Assembly (NCBI RefSeq): GCF_000278255.1
Contig: NZ_JH725082.1
Span: forward strand, 147,904 to 211,903
DNA from: Bartonella melophagi K-2C
GTDB lineage: Bacteria > Pseudomonadota > Alphaproteobacteria > Rhizobiales > Rhizobiaceae
Direction of reading: 5' to 3'
DNA length: 64,000 nucleotides
In this document: piece after piece, positions 38,130-48,743 of the stretch
Position numbering within the stretch: position 1 is the first letter of the stretch
Layout of the letters: each line of letters starts with the position of its first letter
Program-made: the position numbers and the translations under genes
The notes under the pieces: generated by a model
What the model was told of the DNA's origin: nothing
Seen by the model: only the letters and a program-made list of their open reading frames with translations
Database searches by the model: none

Positions 38130-40730
38130 ATGTCAAACAAAATGCTTATCGATGCCTCCCATCCGGAGGAAACGCGTGTTGTTGTTGTTCACGGCAACAA
38201 AATTGAAGAACTTGACTTTGAGTCAGAACATAAAAAACAGCTTAAGGGAAATATTTATCTCGCACGTATTACACGTGTTGAACCATCACTTCAAGCAGCT
38301 TTTGTAGAATATGGTGGCAATCGCCATGGTTTTTTAACATTTTCAGAAATTCACCCTGATTATTATCAAATTCCTATTGCTGATCGTCTTGCTCTTCTTG
38401 AAGAAGAAGAGAAAGCTGCTATTGATGAAAATCAAGCAGATGATCTTGTTGAGGAAATAAAACAGAATGAAAAAGGTTCAAGAAAAACAAAAAAAAGTAA
38501 GAACCATAGCGTTCTTTCTGTAGATAGTGAAAATAATATCATATCCGAATCAATAGCAAGTGATGATGGAGAAGAAGTACTTGATGGAAATGTTTCCGAT
38601 GACGATATTGAAATGGTTGGTGCGGAAGATGCTCTTGAAGAGCTCCCTACTTATCAGCGTAAACCGGTGCGCCAATATAAAATTCAAGAAGTTATTAAAC
38701 GGCGTCAAATTTTATTAGTACAAGTGATCAAAGAAGAGCGTGGCAATAAAGGGGCAGCACTTACAACTTATTTATCATTGGCAGGCCGCTATTCAGTTTT
38801 AATGCCAAACACGGCACGGGGTGGTGGTATTTCTCGGAAAATTACCAATATACAAGATCGCAAACGGCTCAAAGAAATTGTAAAAGAATTAGCAGTTCCA
38901 AAAGGTATGGGTGTTATTCTACGAACTGCTGGAGCTAATAGAACAAAAGTCGAAATTAAACGTGATTATGAATATCTCATGCGGTTATGGGAAACTGTTC
39001 GTACTTTAACACTTAAATCAACCGCACCATATTTAGTTTATGAAGAAGGCAATCTAATAAAACGCTCTATTCGCGATCTTTATAATAAAGACATTAATGA
39101 AATTCTCGTATCTGGTGATAAAGGATATCGTGAAGCTAAAGATTTTATGCGCATGTTGATGCCAAGTCATGCAAAAGTTGTTCAGCCTTATCGTGATCAT
39201 ATACCAATCTTTACACGTAACAATATTGAAGCTCAGCTAGATAAAATGTTGCAGCCACAAGTTGCTTTAAAATCTGGTGGTTATCTTGTTATCAATCAGA
39301 CAGAGGCACTTGTCGCTATTGATGTAAACTCTGGTCGTTCTACCAAAGAACATTCTGTTGAAAAAACAGCGCTACAAACCAATCTTGAAGCCGCTGAAGA
39401 AATAGCTCGTCAATTGCGTTTACGTGATCTAGCAGGCCTAATCGTGATTGATTTCATTGATATGCTTGAAAATCGTAACATTAAGCTTGTTGAAAAAAAG
39501 CTGAAAGATTGTTTAAAAAATGATCGTGCCCGTATTCAAGTTGGTCGTATCTCACATTTTGGTCTTATGGAAATGAGCCGTCAGCGCATTCGTGTATCTG
39601 TTCTAGAAAGTACAATGCAACCTTGTCCTCATTGTGCTGGAACTGGACATGTACGCTCAGAATCATCAATTGCCTTGCATGTTATGCGCTCAATTGAAAA
39701 ATATCTTCTTAGTAATTCGCAATATAATATCATTGTGCGGACATCTGCGGTGATAGCACTTTATGTGCTTAACCATAAACGCAGTATTCTTGTTGATTTA
39801 GAAACGCGCTTTAAGCTTAATATTAATATTGAAGCAGACGATAGCGTTGGAGCGCAGCATTTAGTTATTTCCAAAGGGACAATGGCAGAAAAAGATCATT
39901 TGTCTCTATTAGCTATTGAAGATAATAATAAAGAGGAAGCCGAAGATACAATCTTGATGAAAAGCGAATTAACTCATGATGAATCCTCTGTTGAAAATAA
40001 TCAACGACATCGGCGTAAAAATCACCAAAGTGAATTACATGACAACTTTTCTACACCCTCTCATAAAGATGATATTCAAAATAGTGAGGATACCCGCCGT
40101 CGTGGACGTCGTCGTGGACATCGTAAAGGGCGGCGTAATCAAAATAACGGTTTTTATCAATCTCGTGTTCCTTATGCCGAACCAGTCGGAGAATTTACCA
40201 AGCAGGCTTTAGAAGAAATTAAAGCAGCGCATCGCCGATACTCTATCCCAGCTGCTGAGCCTGTAGGATTTGATGAACAAACCAGTGATGTAAAACACCA
40301 TATCAGTGTACAACAAAATGCGGTTTTTAAATCTAAAAAAAATCGTAATGCAAATACACGCTCCCGAAAGGTATCTCAAGGCAAAAAAATGCCCGAAAAT
40401 GATAAAAATGTGACAATATCAACACCTATTGAAGAAAAAAACACTACCAACTCTATTCATAAATCTAAAACAAAAAAAGAGAATAAACTAACTCATGAGA
40501 TAATTGAGGAAATCTCGACAGATACGAAAAAATCAATACATCAAACGCGAAAAAAGGTTATTACGAAAAAAACAGCTCAAATAACTGAAGTATCAAAAAA
40601 AGAGCTTATAACAAAGCAAGCTGTTGAACAAGTTTCTACCGAACCTGTTATTACATCTTCAGTGCCTGAGGGGGAAAATAAAACTGGACGCATTGGATGG
40701 TGGAAGCGCAAAGTTTTTTCTAAGAGCTAA
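38130..40730 (+). CDS. rne: Ribonuclease E
   Basis: Endonuclease and organiser of RNA decay and rRNA processing. The 866 residues begin with an S1-containing catalytic half whose S1 domain is interrupted by an acidic insertion (about 85-185), as in alphaproteobacterial RNase E. Catalytic Asp398 (AIDVNSG) and Asp441 (VIDFIDM) bind magnesium, and the Zn-link is Cys499-Pro-His-Cys502. The C-terminal half is disordered, with an Arg-rich patch (RRRGRRRGHRKGRR, about 652-668) and Lys-rich stretches, ending with the conserved GRIGWWKRKVFS tail. The leader is about 300 bases long. Confidence 0.97.
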   Translation: MSNKMLIDASHPEETRVVVVHGNKIEELDFESEHKKQLKGNIYLARITRVEPSLQAAFVEYGGNRHGFLTFSEIHPDYYQIPIADRLALLEEEEKAAIDENQADDLVEEIKQNEKGSRKTKKSKNHSVLSVDSENNIISESIASDDGEEVLDGNVSDDDIEMVGAEDALEELPTYQRKPVRQYKIQEVIKRRQILLVQVIKEERGNKGAALTTYLSLAGRYSVLMPNTARGGGISRKITNIQDRKRLKEIVKELAVPKGMGVILRTAGANRTKVEIKRDYEYLMRLWETVRTLTLKSTAPYLVYEEGNLIKRSIRDLYNKDINEILVSGDKGYREAKDFMRMLMPSHAKVVQPYRDHIPIFTRNNIEAQLDKMLQPQVALKSGGYLVINQTEALVAIDVNSGRSTKEHSVEKTALQTNLEAAEEIARQLRLRDLAGLIVIDFIDMLENRNIKLVEKKLKDCLKNDRARIQVGRISHFGLMEMSRQRIRVSVLESTMQPCPHCAGTGHVRSESSIALHVMRSIEKYLLSNSQYNIIVRTSAVIALYVLNHKRSILVDLETRFKLNINIEADDSVGAQHLVISKGTMAEKDHLSLLAIEDNNKEEAEDTILMKSELTHDESSVENNQRHRRKNHQSELHDNFSTPSHKDDIQNSEDTRRRGRRRGHRKGRRNQNNGFYQSRVPYAEPVGEFTKQALEEIKAAHRRYSIPAAEPVGFDEQTSDVKHHISVQQNAVFKSKKNRNANTRSRKVSQGKKMPENDKNVTISTPIEEKNTTNSIHKSKTKKENKLTHEIIEEISTDTKKSIHQTRKKVITKKTAQITEVSKKELITKQAVEQVSTEPVITSSVPEGENKTGRIGWWKRKVFSKS

Positions 40731-40734
40731 CAAT

Positions 40735-40767
40735 AAAAAACGCTATAGAATATTCTATAGCGTTTTT
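40735..40767. terminator. Bidirectional terminator between rne and the IalB-type gene
   Basis: AAAAAACGCTATAGAA and TTCTATAGCGTTTTT form a 15-bp stem closed by a minimal loop, with an A-run before and a T-run after. It starts 4 bases after the rne stop. Confidence 0.9.
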
Positions 40768-40781
40768 AGATGTAAACAAAA

Positions 40782-40808
40782 TATAAAAAAACTTTAAAGT
40801 TTTTTATA
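40782..40808. terminator. Second hairpin, probable terminator of the IalB-type gene
   Basis: TATAAAAAAACTTT and AAAGTTTTTTATA are complementary with one extra base. It lies 10 bases beyond the stop of the minus-strand gene at 40819, and reads into a T-rich arm on that strand. Confidence 0.6.
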
Positions 40809-40818
40809 GTACTTGTTA

Positions 40819-41430
40819 TTATTTTTTCTGAGCCTTTTCTTGCTCAGCCCGCATACGATCTTCAATTTCTTTTTGCTTTGCTTGGATAGTTTGCTGTAAC
40901 TTCATTTGTTTTTGTTGAAAAGTTTTTTCATCTATACCAGGACCTGCGTATGCAGCTTTAAATCCGCTAAGAGAAAATTCGATGGGATTAGCACCACCAC
41001 GAATATTAGTTGTAGTTATAACCATTTTAGAACCAGCTTTCATGGCAGAAACTAACTTGTCACTTAAAATATCATTAGCAATACAACTTGTTCCATTACA
41101 AACAACGTAAGGAATTTTCATAGAGAAGTCAGTTCCAATTTGGATCTGAACACCTTCTGGTAGAAGACGATTCGTAGGTACTTGAATACCTATACGTTTT
41201 TCTTCCTTTTTTCCTTTTACTTCAACTAAATTAACAGCAGTCAGAGGTTGACCAGTCTCTGATATAATATTGTTCATTGTGTTACAAATATTAATATCAT
41301 CCTGCTTACTGCAAACTTTGTACCAACCTTGAGATAAATTCTCTGCACCTGCTGGAGTATAAGCCATGAGAAAAAAAGTAGTGGCTCCAGCCAATACTGA
41401 AATAGCAGTATAGGTATTTTTATGCGACAT
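40819..41430 (-). CDS. Invasion-associated locus B (IalB) family periplasmic protein
   Basis: A 203-residue secreted protein of the IalB family, named for a Bartonella gene tied to erythrocyte invasion; many Rhizobiales have several members. I chose ATG 41428-41430 (MSHKNTYTA), which gives a proper signal peptide (about 1-29, ending PAGA) and has AAGGATT upstream. The domain has WYKVCSKQDDINICNT, IQVPTNRLLPEGVQIQIG, PYVVCNGTSCIA with paired cysteines, and FSLSGFKAAY. The last 35 residues are Lys/Gln/Glu-rich and helical. Whether it takes part in invasion is unknown. Confidence 0.88.
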   Translation of the reverse strand: MSHKNTYTAISVLAGATTFFLMAYTPAGAENLSQGWYKVCSKQDDINICNTMNNIISETGQPLTAVNLVEVKGKKEEKRIGIQVPTNRLLPEGVQIQIGTDFSMKIPYVVCNGTSCIANDILSDKLVSAMKAGSKMVITTTNIRGGANPIEFSLSGFKAAYAGPGIDEKTFQQKQMKLQQTIQAKQKEIEDRMRAEQEKAQKK

Positions 41431-41738
41431 AATTAAGTTAATCCTTTCAATGTGCTTATATGATGATCTCAATAGAAGGATATTAAGCTGATTTTTAATC
41501 AACTGTATTAAAATTAATCAAAAAAATAACACTTCTTTGTGTCTTTCATTATATACAAAGAGAAAAATAAAATCTAGAGAGAGAAAACAATTAAATAATT
41601 GATTGAATTTTTGTACAATTTATATGGCTTATTTTCTTTTCAATTGCTTTATTTTTGATAAAATTTATTCATAAAATGCTTCTTATAATGAATAAAACTA
41701 AATTTGTATCAACTAATTACTATTGCGCTACTCATTAA
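41431..41738. other. Divergent intergenic region
   Basis: These 308 bases separate two diverging genes for exported proteins and must hold both promoters. Very AT-rich; I see no distinctive operator or RNA. Confidence 0.45.
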
Positions 41739-43556
41739 ATGTTATTCTACAGTTCGTATCGTTTAAAATTTTTTCTTGCTTTTATAATTTTTCTTCTATG
41801 CCATGATGTGATTGCAAATGGTATTGCAATGCGTGGAGCACCAAAATTATCAAATAAGTTTGAATATTTTCCTTATGCTTCTTCCAATGCAAATAGTAAA
41901 GGCAAAATCACCTATGGCGTTGTTGGAACGTTTGATGGCTTAAACCCATTTGTTATTCGTAGTTTTAGAACAACTGCAAGAGGACTTTTTGCTGATGAGC
42001 AACTTTCTGGTCTTGTTTACGAAACAATGATGGTACGTTCTCGTGATGAATCTTTCACACTTTATCCTCTTCTGGCAGAAAAAGTTGAATTAAATGATGA
42101 ACGTACAGAAATTACTTTTTTTATCAATCCAAAAGCGCGTTTTTCAGATGGGAAACTCATCACAGTTGAAGATGTCTTATTTACGGTTAATCTTCTTAAA
42201 GACAAGGGAAGACCTCCATTTGATCGGTACATGAAGCGTATAGAATCTATCGAAGTAATTAATAATCATTGTATAAGGATGCGCTTTCCACAATCACAGG
42301 ATCGTGAGTTTCCGCTTATTTTAGCAGGTGTAATGCCAATATTACCCAAACATGCTATTAACGTTGATGATTTTGAAAAAAACGGTTTAATTAAAATTCC
42401 AGGAAGTGGTCCTTATGTTATTGAACATGCTGATCCTGGTGAACGAATTATCTATAAACGTGATCCCAATTATTGGGGGAGAGATCTTCCCGTTAATAAG
42501 GGATTGCATAACTTTGACATTATCCAAATTGAATATTTTCGAAATGATACAGCGCACTTTGAAGCTTTTAAAAAAGGTGTTGTTGATATCTTTATTGAAG
42601 AATCTTCTAATCCAAATCGCTGGCGGCTTGCTTATAATTTCCCAGCTATTCGCGAGGAACGCGTTATTAAAGAATCTTTTTCAAAAGGAACACCTGCTGA
42701 TACTATTGGTTTTGTTTTTAATACGCGTCGTACTATTTTTAACGATAAAAAAGTACGACAAGCATTATCAATGCTTTTCGATTTTGAATGGATTAATCGT
42801 TATCTTTTTAATAATATCTATACTAGGACAGAAGGTTATTGGGCAGGATCTATACTTTCATCTGTAGGAAAACCAGCGAGTGAAGAAGAAAAAGCGCTCT
42901 TAGCACCTTATTTTAACGCAGTTCTTCCCGAAGTAATGGATGGAAGCTGGCGTCTTCTTAAAACAGATGGTTCAGGTATGGATCGACTTATTATGCAAAC
43001 AGCTTGGAAACTTTTGCAAGAATCAGGCTTTACCAGAAAAAACAACAAGGTTATTGCTCCAAATGGTTTACCTTTTCAATTTGAAATTATGACTCAAACA
43101 CTTGATGAAGAAAAAATTGCCCTTGCATTTCAAAGTACATTATCACGTTTTGGTATTAATATTGAGATAAGAACCGTCGATGATACCCAATATCAAAATC
43201 GCTTAAGCATATTTGATTATGATATGATTATTGCAAAATTAAAAAATTCTCTATCACCGGGCAATGAACAAATAAACCGCTGGGGTTCTACTTCTAGAAA
43301 TTTGAAAGGAAGTTTTAATTTTGCGGGAACAGCTGATCCTGCGATAGATGCGATGATAACCGCAATGCTTAATGCACGTTCAGATACTAATTTCATTGCA
43401 GCAGTGCGTGCTTTAGATAGAGTTCTTATTTCTGGTAACTATTATATACCATTATACTATTTACCTGAACAACGAGTGGCACGTTGGTCATATATTAAAC
43501 ATCCTATTTATACACCCTTATATGGGTATTATCTTCCAACTTGGTGGCGTGAATAA
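41739..43556 (+). CDS. ABC transporter solute-binding protein, family 5 (peptide type)
   Basis: A 605-residue periplasmic binding protein related to oligopeptide/YejA-type receptors. A signal peptide (about 1-27, ending DVIANG) is followed by the SBP_bac_5 fold: GTFDGLNPFVIRS, RFSDGKLITVEDVLFTVNLLKD, GSGPYVIEHADPGERIIYKRDPNYWGRDL (listed by parts, about residues 222-250) and the C-terminal IPLYYLPEQRVARW. No lipobox cysteine. No permease or ATPase gene is adjacent, so its membrane partners are encoded elsewhere, or it has become an orphan. Confidence 0.9.
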   Translation: MLFYSSYRLKFFLAFIIFLLCHDVIANGIAMRGAPKLSNKFEYFPYASSNANSKGKITYGVVGTFDGLNPFVIRSFRTTARGLFADEQLSGLVYETMMVRSRDESFTLYPLLAEKVELNDERTEITFFINPKARFSDGKLITVEDVLFTVNLLKDKGRPPFDRYMKRIESIEVINNHCIRMRFPQSQDREFPLILAGVMPILPKHAINVDDFEKNGLIKIPGSGPYVIEHADPGERIIYKRDPNYWGRDLPVNKGLHNFDIIQIEYFRNDTAHFEAFKKGVVDIFIEESSNPNRWRLAYNFPAIREERVIKESFSKGTPADTIGFVFNTRRTIFNDKKVRQALSMLFDFEWINRYLFNNIYTRTEGYWAGSILSSVGKPASEEEKALLAPYFNAVLPEVMDGSWRLLKTDGSGMDRLIMQTAWKLLQESGFTRKNNKVIAPNGLPFQFEIMTQTLDEEKIALAFQSTLSRFGINIEIRTVDDTQYQNRLSIFDYDMIIAKLKNSLSPGNEQINRWGSTSRNLKGSFNFAGTADPAIDAMITAMLNARSDTNFIAAVRALDRVLISGNYYIPLYYLPEQRVARWSYIKHPIYTPLYGYYLPTWWRE

Positions 43557-43570
43557 AAGAAAAACAAATG

Positions 43571-43594
43571 AAAACAATTTTATAATTGTTTTTT
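43571..43594 (+). terminator. Terminator after the solute-binding protein gene
   Basis: AAAACAATT-TTAT-AATTGTTTT is a compact hairpin followed by Ts, 14 bases after the stop. It is nested in a wider stem, AACAAATGAAA (43563-43573) with TTTCATTTGTT (43599-43609). Confidence 0.8.
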
Positions 43595-43609
43595 CAAATT
43601 TCATTTGTT

Positions 43610-44192
43610 CATAATTCCATTTAGGTTACAATGCTTATAAAAAGGATTTTATTGTTCAGATTATTTTGGGCTATCTGCTGCTTTGATCATAATTTCAATA
43701 TAATAATATACCTTTATCGGGTACATAGTAAGACAAGTTACAGAAAATAAAAATCTTTATATAAATCCTAATGCATATAATCGCTTTAAAAGGAGAATAT
43801 CAGATTTAGTTGCTAGTTTATAAAGTAGTGCCTCACACAATTGGTATTTGCTTGTAGTGTCTAGGAATGTCCGTATAAATTCATGAGAGAGTTACGCAAT
43901 AAAATATAACAACATTATTTCATGTTATTTCGAGGAAAAATGAAATGTTCTAGTTATAAAATATCTTTACAGTAGGTCTTCAAACTATAAAATGCAGTGT
44001 GAATACGATTTTATAAACTTAAAGATAAATGTTATTACGCAAACACATACTAAAAACATTGGAAAGGACTTTGCGCCTTTATCATCAAAAAGTGTTTGTA
44101 TGAAAAAAGTAAAAAGCAGACTTTTTATAGAATTTGCGCTACAAATTAATCATGGTCATGGTTTTTAAAAAAGCTAGTAAATACCAAAATTG
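43610..44192. other. Intergenic stretch between convergent genes
   Basis: About 580 bases downstream of both the solute-binding gene and mfd, so no promoter is required here. I find no reading frame, RNA gene or repeat. It may be a decayed gene too eroded to recognise. Confidence 0.45.
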
Positions 44193-47100
44193 CTAAGTAG
44201 GACATTGTTCTGTCATTGTTGCAAGTTGTGTCATAATTGTTTCTGCACCTGAAAGTCTTTCATCAGCTGTGGGCCAATCACGAATAAAAATAATACTTTG
44301 ATCTGGTCGGATTTTTGCCAGAGAGCCTTGTTCTCCAATCCATTTAATAAGGCCAGCACTGTTTTCAAAATAATTATTACGAAATTGTACAACAATACCC
44401 TTTGGGCCAGCATCCAATTTTTCTACATGCGCTTTTTTACATAATGCTTTAATATAAACAATCTTAAGAAGATGTCGAACTTCAGTTGGAAGAGAACCGA
44501 AACGATCCACCAATTCAACTCCTAATTGGTTGATTTGTTGCAAATCATCAAGTTCTACTAAACGACGGTAAAGACTCATACGTAATGATAAATCAGGCAC
44601 AAAACTTTCTGGTATTATTGCTGTTATACCAAGTAAAATTTGGGGTGACCATTGACTATCTTCATTGTGTTTACCATCCTTTAATTTAGCAACTGCTTCT
44701 TCAAGCATTTTTTGATAGAGCTCGAATCCAACTTCTTTAACGTGCCCTGATTGCTCTTCTCCTAAAAAATTACCTGAACCACGAATGTCCATGTCATAAC
44801 TAGCTAATTGGAAACCTGCACCCAATGTGTCGAGAGATTGCAAGACTTTAAAACGGCGATCAGCTGTAGGCGTTAAAACTTTACCAGCAGGAAAAGTAAA
44901 AAGTGCATAAGCGCGTTGTTTTGAACGCCCTACTCTGCCACGCAACTGGTAAAGCGAAGAAAGGCCGAACATGTCAGCACGATGCACAATTAATGTATTT
45001 GCTGTTGGAATATCGAGACCTGATTCAATGATGGTTGTTGAAAGCAGTACGTCATATTGCCTATCATAAAATGCATTCATAATATCATCAAATTGTATAA
45101 CTGGCATTTGACCATGAGCCACAGCAAATTTAAGTTCGGGTACGTGTGTTTTAAGATATTCTTTTACATAGGGAAAATCAGAAATACGGGGGCAAACATA
45201 AAAACTCTGTCCGCCCCGATAATATTCACGAAGCAATATCTCGCGTATAATAATTGCATCGAAAGGTGAAATAAAAGTTCGAACCGGTGTTCTACCAATG
45301 GGTGGAGTTGCTATTAGTGAAAGTTCACGTAATCCTGATAAAGCAAGTCCTAAAGTTCGTGGTATGGGAGTGGCTGAAAGTGTGAGAACATGAATATCAC
45401 TTTTAATTTCTTTTAAGCGTTCTTTGTGCTTAACACCAAAATGTTGCTCTTCATCAATGATAAGAAGCCCCAACCGTGAAAAATTAATTGATTCACTAAG
45501 TAACGCGTGCGTCCCAATGGCAATATCAATTGTACCATTTGAAATATCTTTTTTGACTTGCGCTAATTCTTTAGCTTTTACAAGCCTTGAAACATGACCG
45601 ATTTTAACAGGTAACCCTTGAAAACGCGAGATAAAGGTCTTGTAATGTTGCCGTGAAAGCAAAGTTGTAGGCACAACAACAGCAACTTGATAACCATTTA
45701 ATGCAGCAACAAAAGCACTTCGAATGGCAACTTCTGTTTTTCCAAAACCAACATCACCACATATTAAGCGGTCCATCGGTTTTCCTGCTGCTAAATCACC
45801 TAAAACTGCATCAATTGCATCTATCTGATCTTCTGTTTCTTCATAAGGAAAGCGTGCAACAAATTCGTCAAACAATCCAATCGGTGGAATTAAAGCAGGC
45901 GCAGAGCGTGTGGCGCGTTCTGCAGCTATACGGATCAATTGGCCAGCAATTTTTAACAAATGTTTTTTTAGTCGCGCTTTACGTGTTTGCCAAGCAACAC
46001 CACCCAGCTTATCTAACGTTATATGTGTGTCTTCTGATCCGTAACGTGATAGAAGTTCGATATTTTCAACAGGTAAAAATAGTCGATCACCTTCAGCATA
46101 ATTGATTTCAAGACAATCACGTAAAATTCCAGCTGTCATGATAGTTTTGAGACCGATAAACTGTCCAATACCATGGTCAATATGCACAACAATATCACCA
46201 GAATTTAATGTAGCAATTTCAGAAATAAAATGCGTATTATGCTTGCGCCGTTTTGATGATCTTATTAATCGATCACCAAGGATATCCTGTTCGGCTATAA
46301 TAACAAAATCGTCAATTTCAAAACCATGCTCGATTGCTATGATAGCTACCAATACTTGATCATGTGATGTTGCTTTTACAGCTTGTAATGATTTTGCAAT
46401 TTTTATTTTTTTCAATCCGTATTCATCAAGAATCTGCAACAAGCGATTCATAGATCCTTCACTCCAGCACGCTAAGAGTACCTTTTTGCCAGTTGATTGT
46501 AGTGAAAGAATATAATCAACCACATTTGCAAAAACATTTTTTCCCTGCGCATTACGTTCTTTTACAAAATCATATCCCGGTGTAACATTCGTATGAATAA
46601 CTGTCTGTCCAGAGGTTTGTGGAACATTGAAGGGTATAAAATCAATACGTTGCCCCGATTGTTGTGCACGTGTTAAAACTTGTTCTGGTGTCAAATAAAG
46701 TAGGTTAGGCTCTATTGGATGATAAGAAGCATTACTTTCTTCATTGTTTTCTTGCTCTTTACGAACATTATAAAAATCTTCAATAAGACAATAACGTTCA
46801 ATTAGCACTTCTTCTATAAGGTGCTCAAAAACAGTAGGTACGTTACCACAATAATCAAAGAAATTATCGAGATTCTCATAAAAAAGTGGCAACCAATGTT
46901 CCATACCAGCAAAACGCCGCCCTTGAGAAATGGCTTCATACAGCATATCATTTCTTTGTGATACACTAAGTGTACGAATATAATTATTTTTAAATAGATT
47001 GATCCGTTCAGGCGTGAGGATAATCTCACTCATTGGTTGTAAAAAAAAATCAGTTTTATTGCTTGTTGTACGTTGCGTAACTGGATCAAATACGCGAATA

Positions 47101-47693
47101 GCCTCTAGAGTATCACCAAAAAAATCAAGACGCAAAGGTTCACTATCACTAGGAGAAAAAATATCAATAATTCCTCCTCTAATAGCAAATTCACCAACAT
47201 CGTGCACAATCGCAACGCGTTCAAAACCACTACGCTCTAAATAATGGATTAGATTATCCATATTAACACATTGACCAATCTTCGTATGAATAATTTGATC
47301 ATCGATTATGGCACGAGGCGGTAATTTTTGAATAATTGCATTTGCTGTTGTCAATATAATTGCAGAACGTGGATTTTTACGCAAATGTGATATATGCGCC
47401 AAAGCTGAAAGGCGCCGCGCAGTAATAGCTATTCCAGGCGACACACGATCATAAGGCAAACAATCCCATGCAGGAAACTGAAAAACAGGTAAATTGGGCT
47501 CAATAAAATTTAAAACTTGTTGTACATGAGAAATCTTTGTTCCATCACGAACAATGTAAACAAGTGGCTTATCTTGAGCAATTTCTGAGCTTAATTGAGT
47601 AAGTGCGAAAGATTCAAAGCCATCAATAATGCCATCAAAAATTATTAAATCTTGCACATCTTTAGGAAGAATAATTTTTTGAAATATGGACAT
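44193..47693 (-). CDS. mfd: Transcription-repair coupling factor Mfd
   Basis: Removes stalled RNA polymerase and recruits UvrA to lesions. The 1166 residues have the UvrB-homology N-terminal region (PAWDCLPYDRVSP, then GEFAIRGGIIDIFSP), the CarD-like polymerase-interacting domain (HIDHGIGQFIGL, about 510-575), the RecG-type translocase with Walker A CGDVGFGKTE (about 645) and DEEQ box (about 745), the TRG motif region, and the C-terminal D7 domain. It follows sdhE by 5 bases. Confidence 0.97.
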   Translation of the reverse strand: MSIFQKIILPKDVQDLIIFDGIIDGFESFALTQLSSEIAQDKPLVYIVRDGTKISHVQQVLNFIEPNLPVFQFPAWDCLPYDRVSPGIAITARRLSALAHISHLRKNPRSAIILTTANAIIQKLPPRAIIDDQIIHTKIGQCVNMDNLIHYLERSGFERVAIVHDVGEFAIRGGIIDIFSPSDSEPLRLDFFGDTLEAIRVFDPVTQRTTSNKTDFFLQPMSEIILTPERINLFKNNYIRTLSVSQRNDMLYEAISQGRRFAGMEHWLPLFYENLDNFFDYCGNVPTVFEHLIEEVLIERYCLIEDFYNVRKEQENNEESNASYHPIEPNLLYLTPEQVLTRAQQSGQRIDFIPFNVPQTSGQTVIHTNVTPGYDFVKERNAQGKNVFANVVDYILSLQSTGKKVLLACWSEGSMNRLLQILDEYGLKKIKIAKSLQAVKATSHDQVLVAIIAIEHGFEIDDFVIIAEQDILGDRLIRSSKRRKHNTHFISEIATLNSGDIVVHIDHGIGQFIGLKTIMTAGILRDCLEINYAEGDRLFLPVENIELLSRYGSEDTHITLDKLGGVAWQTRKARLKKHLLKIAGQLIRIAAERATRSAPALIPPIGLFDEFVARFPYEETEDQIDAIDAVLGDLAAGKPMDRLICGDVGFGKTEVAIRSAFVAALNGYQVAVVVPTTLLSRQHYKTFISRFQGLPVKIGHVSRLVKAKELAQVKKDISNGTIDIAIGTHALLSESINFSRLGLLIIDEEQHFGVKHKERLKEIKSDIHVLTLSATPIPRTLGLALSGLRELSLIATPPIGRTPVRTFISPFDAIIIREILLREYYRGGQSFYVCPRISDFPYVKEYLKTHVPELKFAVAHGQMPVIQFDDIMNAFYDRQYDVLLSTTIIESGLDIPTANTLIVHRADMFGLSSLYQLRGRVGRSKQRAYALFTFPAGKVLTPTADRRFKVLQSLDTLGAGFQLASYDMDIRGSGNFLGEEQSGHVKEVGFELYQKMLEEAVAKLKDGKHNEDSQWSPQILLGITAIIPESFVPDLSLRMSLYRRLVELDDLQQINQLGVELVDRFGSLPTEVRHLLKIVYIKALCKKAHVEKLDAGPKGIVVQFRNNYFENSAGLIKWIGEQGSLAKIRPDQSIIFIRDWPTADERLSGAETIMTQLATMTEQCPT

Positions 47694-47698
47694 TTTGA

Positions 47699-47989
47699 TT
47701 AATTAAAATTTGTGCAAATACGATAATTTGCAATGTCACGAAAAAGCGGGCTATCTACCTCAGATGGTGTAGGAATTTCCCCGGTAATCCACATAAGTAA
47801 ATCGCGATCTTCAAAAGACATAATATATTCAAGTTCAGAGATTGTTTCATCACTCATTCTAATGATATGCGAATCAACATATTGCCCTAAAATTAAATCC
47901 ATTTCACGGATGCCTCTATGCCACGCCCGAAAAATCAATCGCCGACGCCGCGTATTTAATTGATTTTTATCAATTACAAAATTTGTCAT
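47699..47989 (-). CDS. sdhE: FAD assembly factor SdhE (DUF339)
   Basis: Small factor that promotes covalent flavin attachment to succinate dehydrogenase. The 96-residue protein has the key RGxxEMD motif (Arg25-Asp31, HRGIREMDLILG) and FEDRDLLMWITGEIPTP. The sdhE-mfd pair is conserved in Rhizobiales. It starts 73 bases after lolD. Confidence 0.93.
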   Translation of the reverse strand: MTNFVIDKNQLNTRRRRLIFRAWHRGIREMDLILGQYVDSHIIRMSDETISELEYIMSFEDRDLLMWITGEIPTPSEVDSPLFRDIANYRICTNFN

Positions 47990-48062
47990 AAAAACTCTTT
48001 AATAGGTGAATATAGGGATACGCTATAGTATTAATTTTCTGTAATAATGGTGTACTGTATTT

Positions 48063-48743
48063 TTAAGGAAGTTCAATAATTTTTCTCTCTTTCAGTGTAA
48101 TTCGGCGATGCATCAGTTTGGCCAAACTGTAATTATGTGTTGCAATAAGAGCGGCAAGCCCAGATTGACGAACAAGTGCTGATAAAGCCTGAAATACATA
48201 AACTGAAGTTACAGGATCAAGATTTCCTGTAGGTTCATCAGCTAACAGTACAGAAGGAGCATTTGCTATCGCACGTGCAATAGCGACACGCTGTTGTTCG
48301 CCACCTGATAATTCTGATGGACGATGTCTAGCACGATGAGAAACCCGAAGGTATGTTAATAATTTAAGTGCACGATTTTCTGCAGTCGATTTTTTAAATC
48401 CTGCTATCATTTGGGGTATCATTACATTTTCTAAAGCAGTGAATTCTGGTAACAAATGATGAAATTGATAAACAAAACCGATATTGTTTCGTCTCATAGC
48501 TGTTCGTTCACTATCAGAGCATTTTGCACAAGAAATACCATGCAACAAAACATCACCAGCTGTTGGTTTTTCCAGTAACCCAGCAATATGAAGAAGTGTT
48601 GATTTTCCAGCACCAGATGGTGCAACAAGTGCTACAAGCTCTCCGCGATTAAGAATAAAATTAGCTTTGTCTAAAATAATTAAAGATTTGTCGTTATCAA
48701 AAAAACGTCGCTCAATCTCGACAAGTTCTAAAACAACAGACAT
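48063..48743 (-). CDS. lolD: Lipoprotein-releasing ATPase LolD
   Basis: ATPase of the LolCDE complex that extracts outer-membrane lipoproteins from the inner membrane. The 226 residues show Walker [10 protein letters not shown] (41-49; Ala replaces the usual first Gly), a Q-loop [11 protein letters not shown] typical of LolD/MacB, signature LSGGEQQ (145-151) and Walker [13 protein letters not shown]. Its ATG shares one base with the lolC stop (TAATG), implying coupled translation. Confidence 0.95.
   Translation of the reverse strand: MSVVLELVEIERRFFDNDKSLIILDKANFILNRGELVALVAPSGAGKSTLLHIAGLLEKPTAGDVLLHGISCAKCSDSERTAMRRNNIGFVYQFHHLLPEFTALENVMIPQMIAGFKKSTAENRALKLLTYLRVSHRARHRPSELSGGEQQRVAIARAIANAPSVLLADEPTGNLDPVTSVYVFQALSALVRQSGLAALIATHNYSLAKLMHRRITLKERKIIELP

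Noticed and set aside
37922-38206. 94-codon frame overlapping the rne start
   Set aside because: It overlaps the rne start out of frame and has no family resemblance; most of it is leader sequence.
45701-46359. Plus-strand frames within mfd
   Set aside because: Antisense to a well-conserved translocase region; Gln/His-rich composition reflects the opposite strand.
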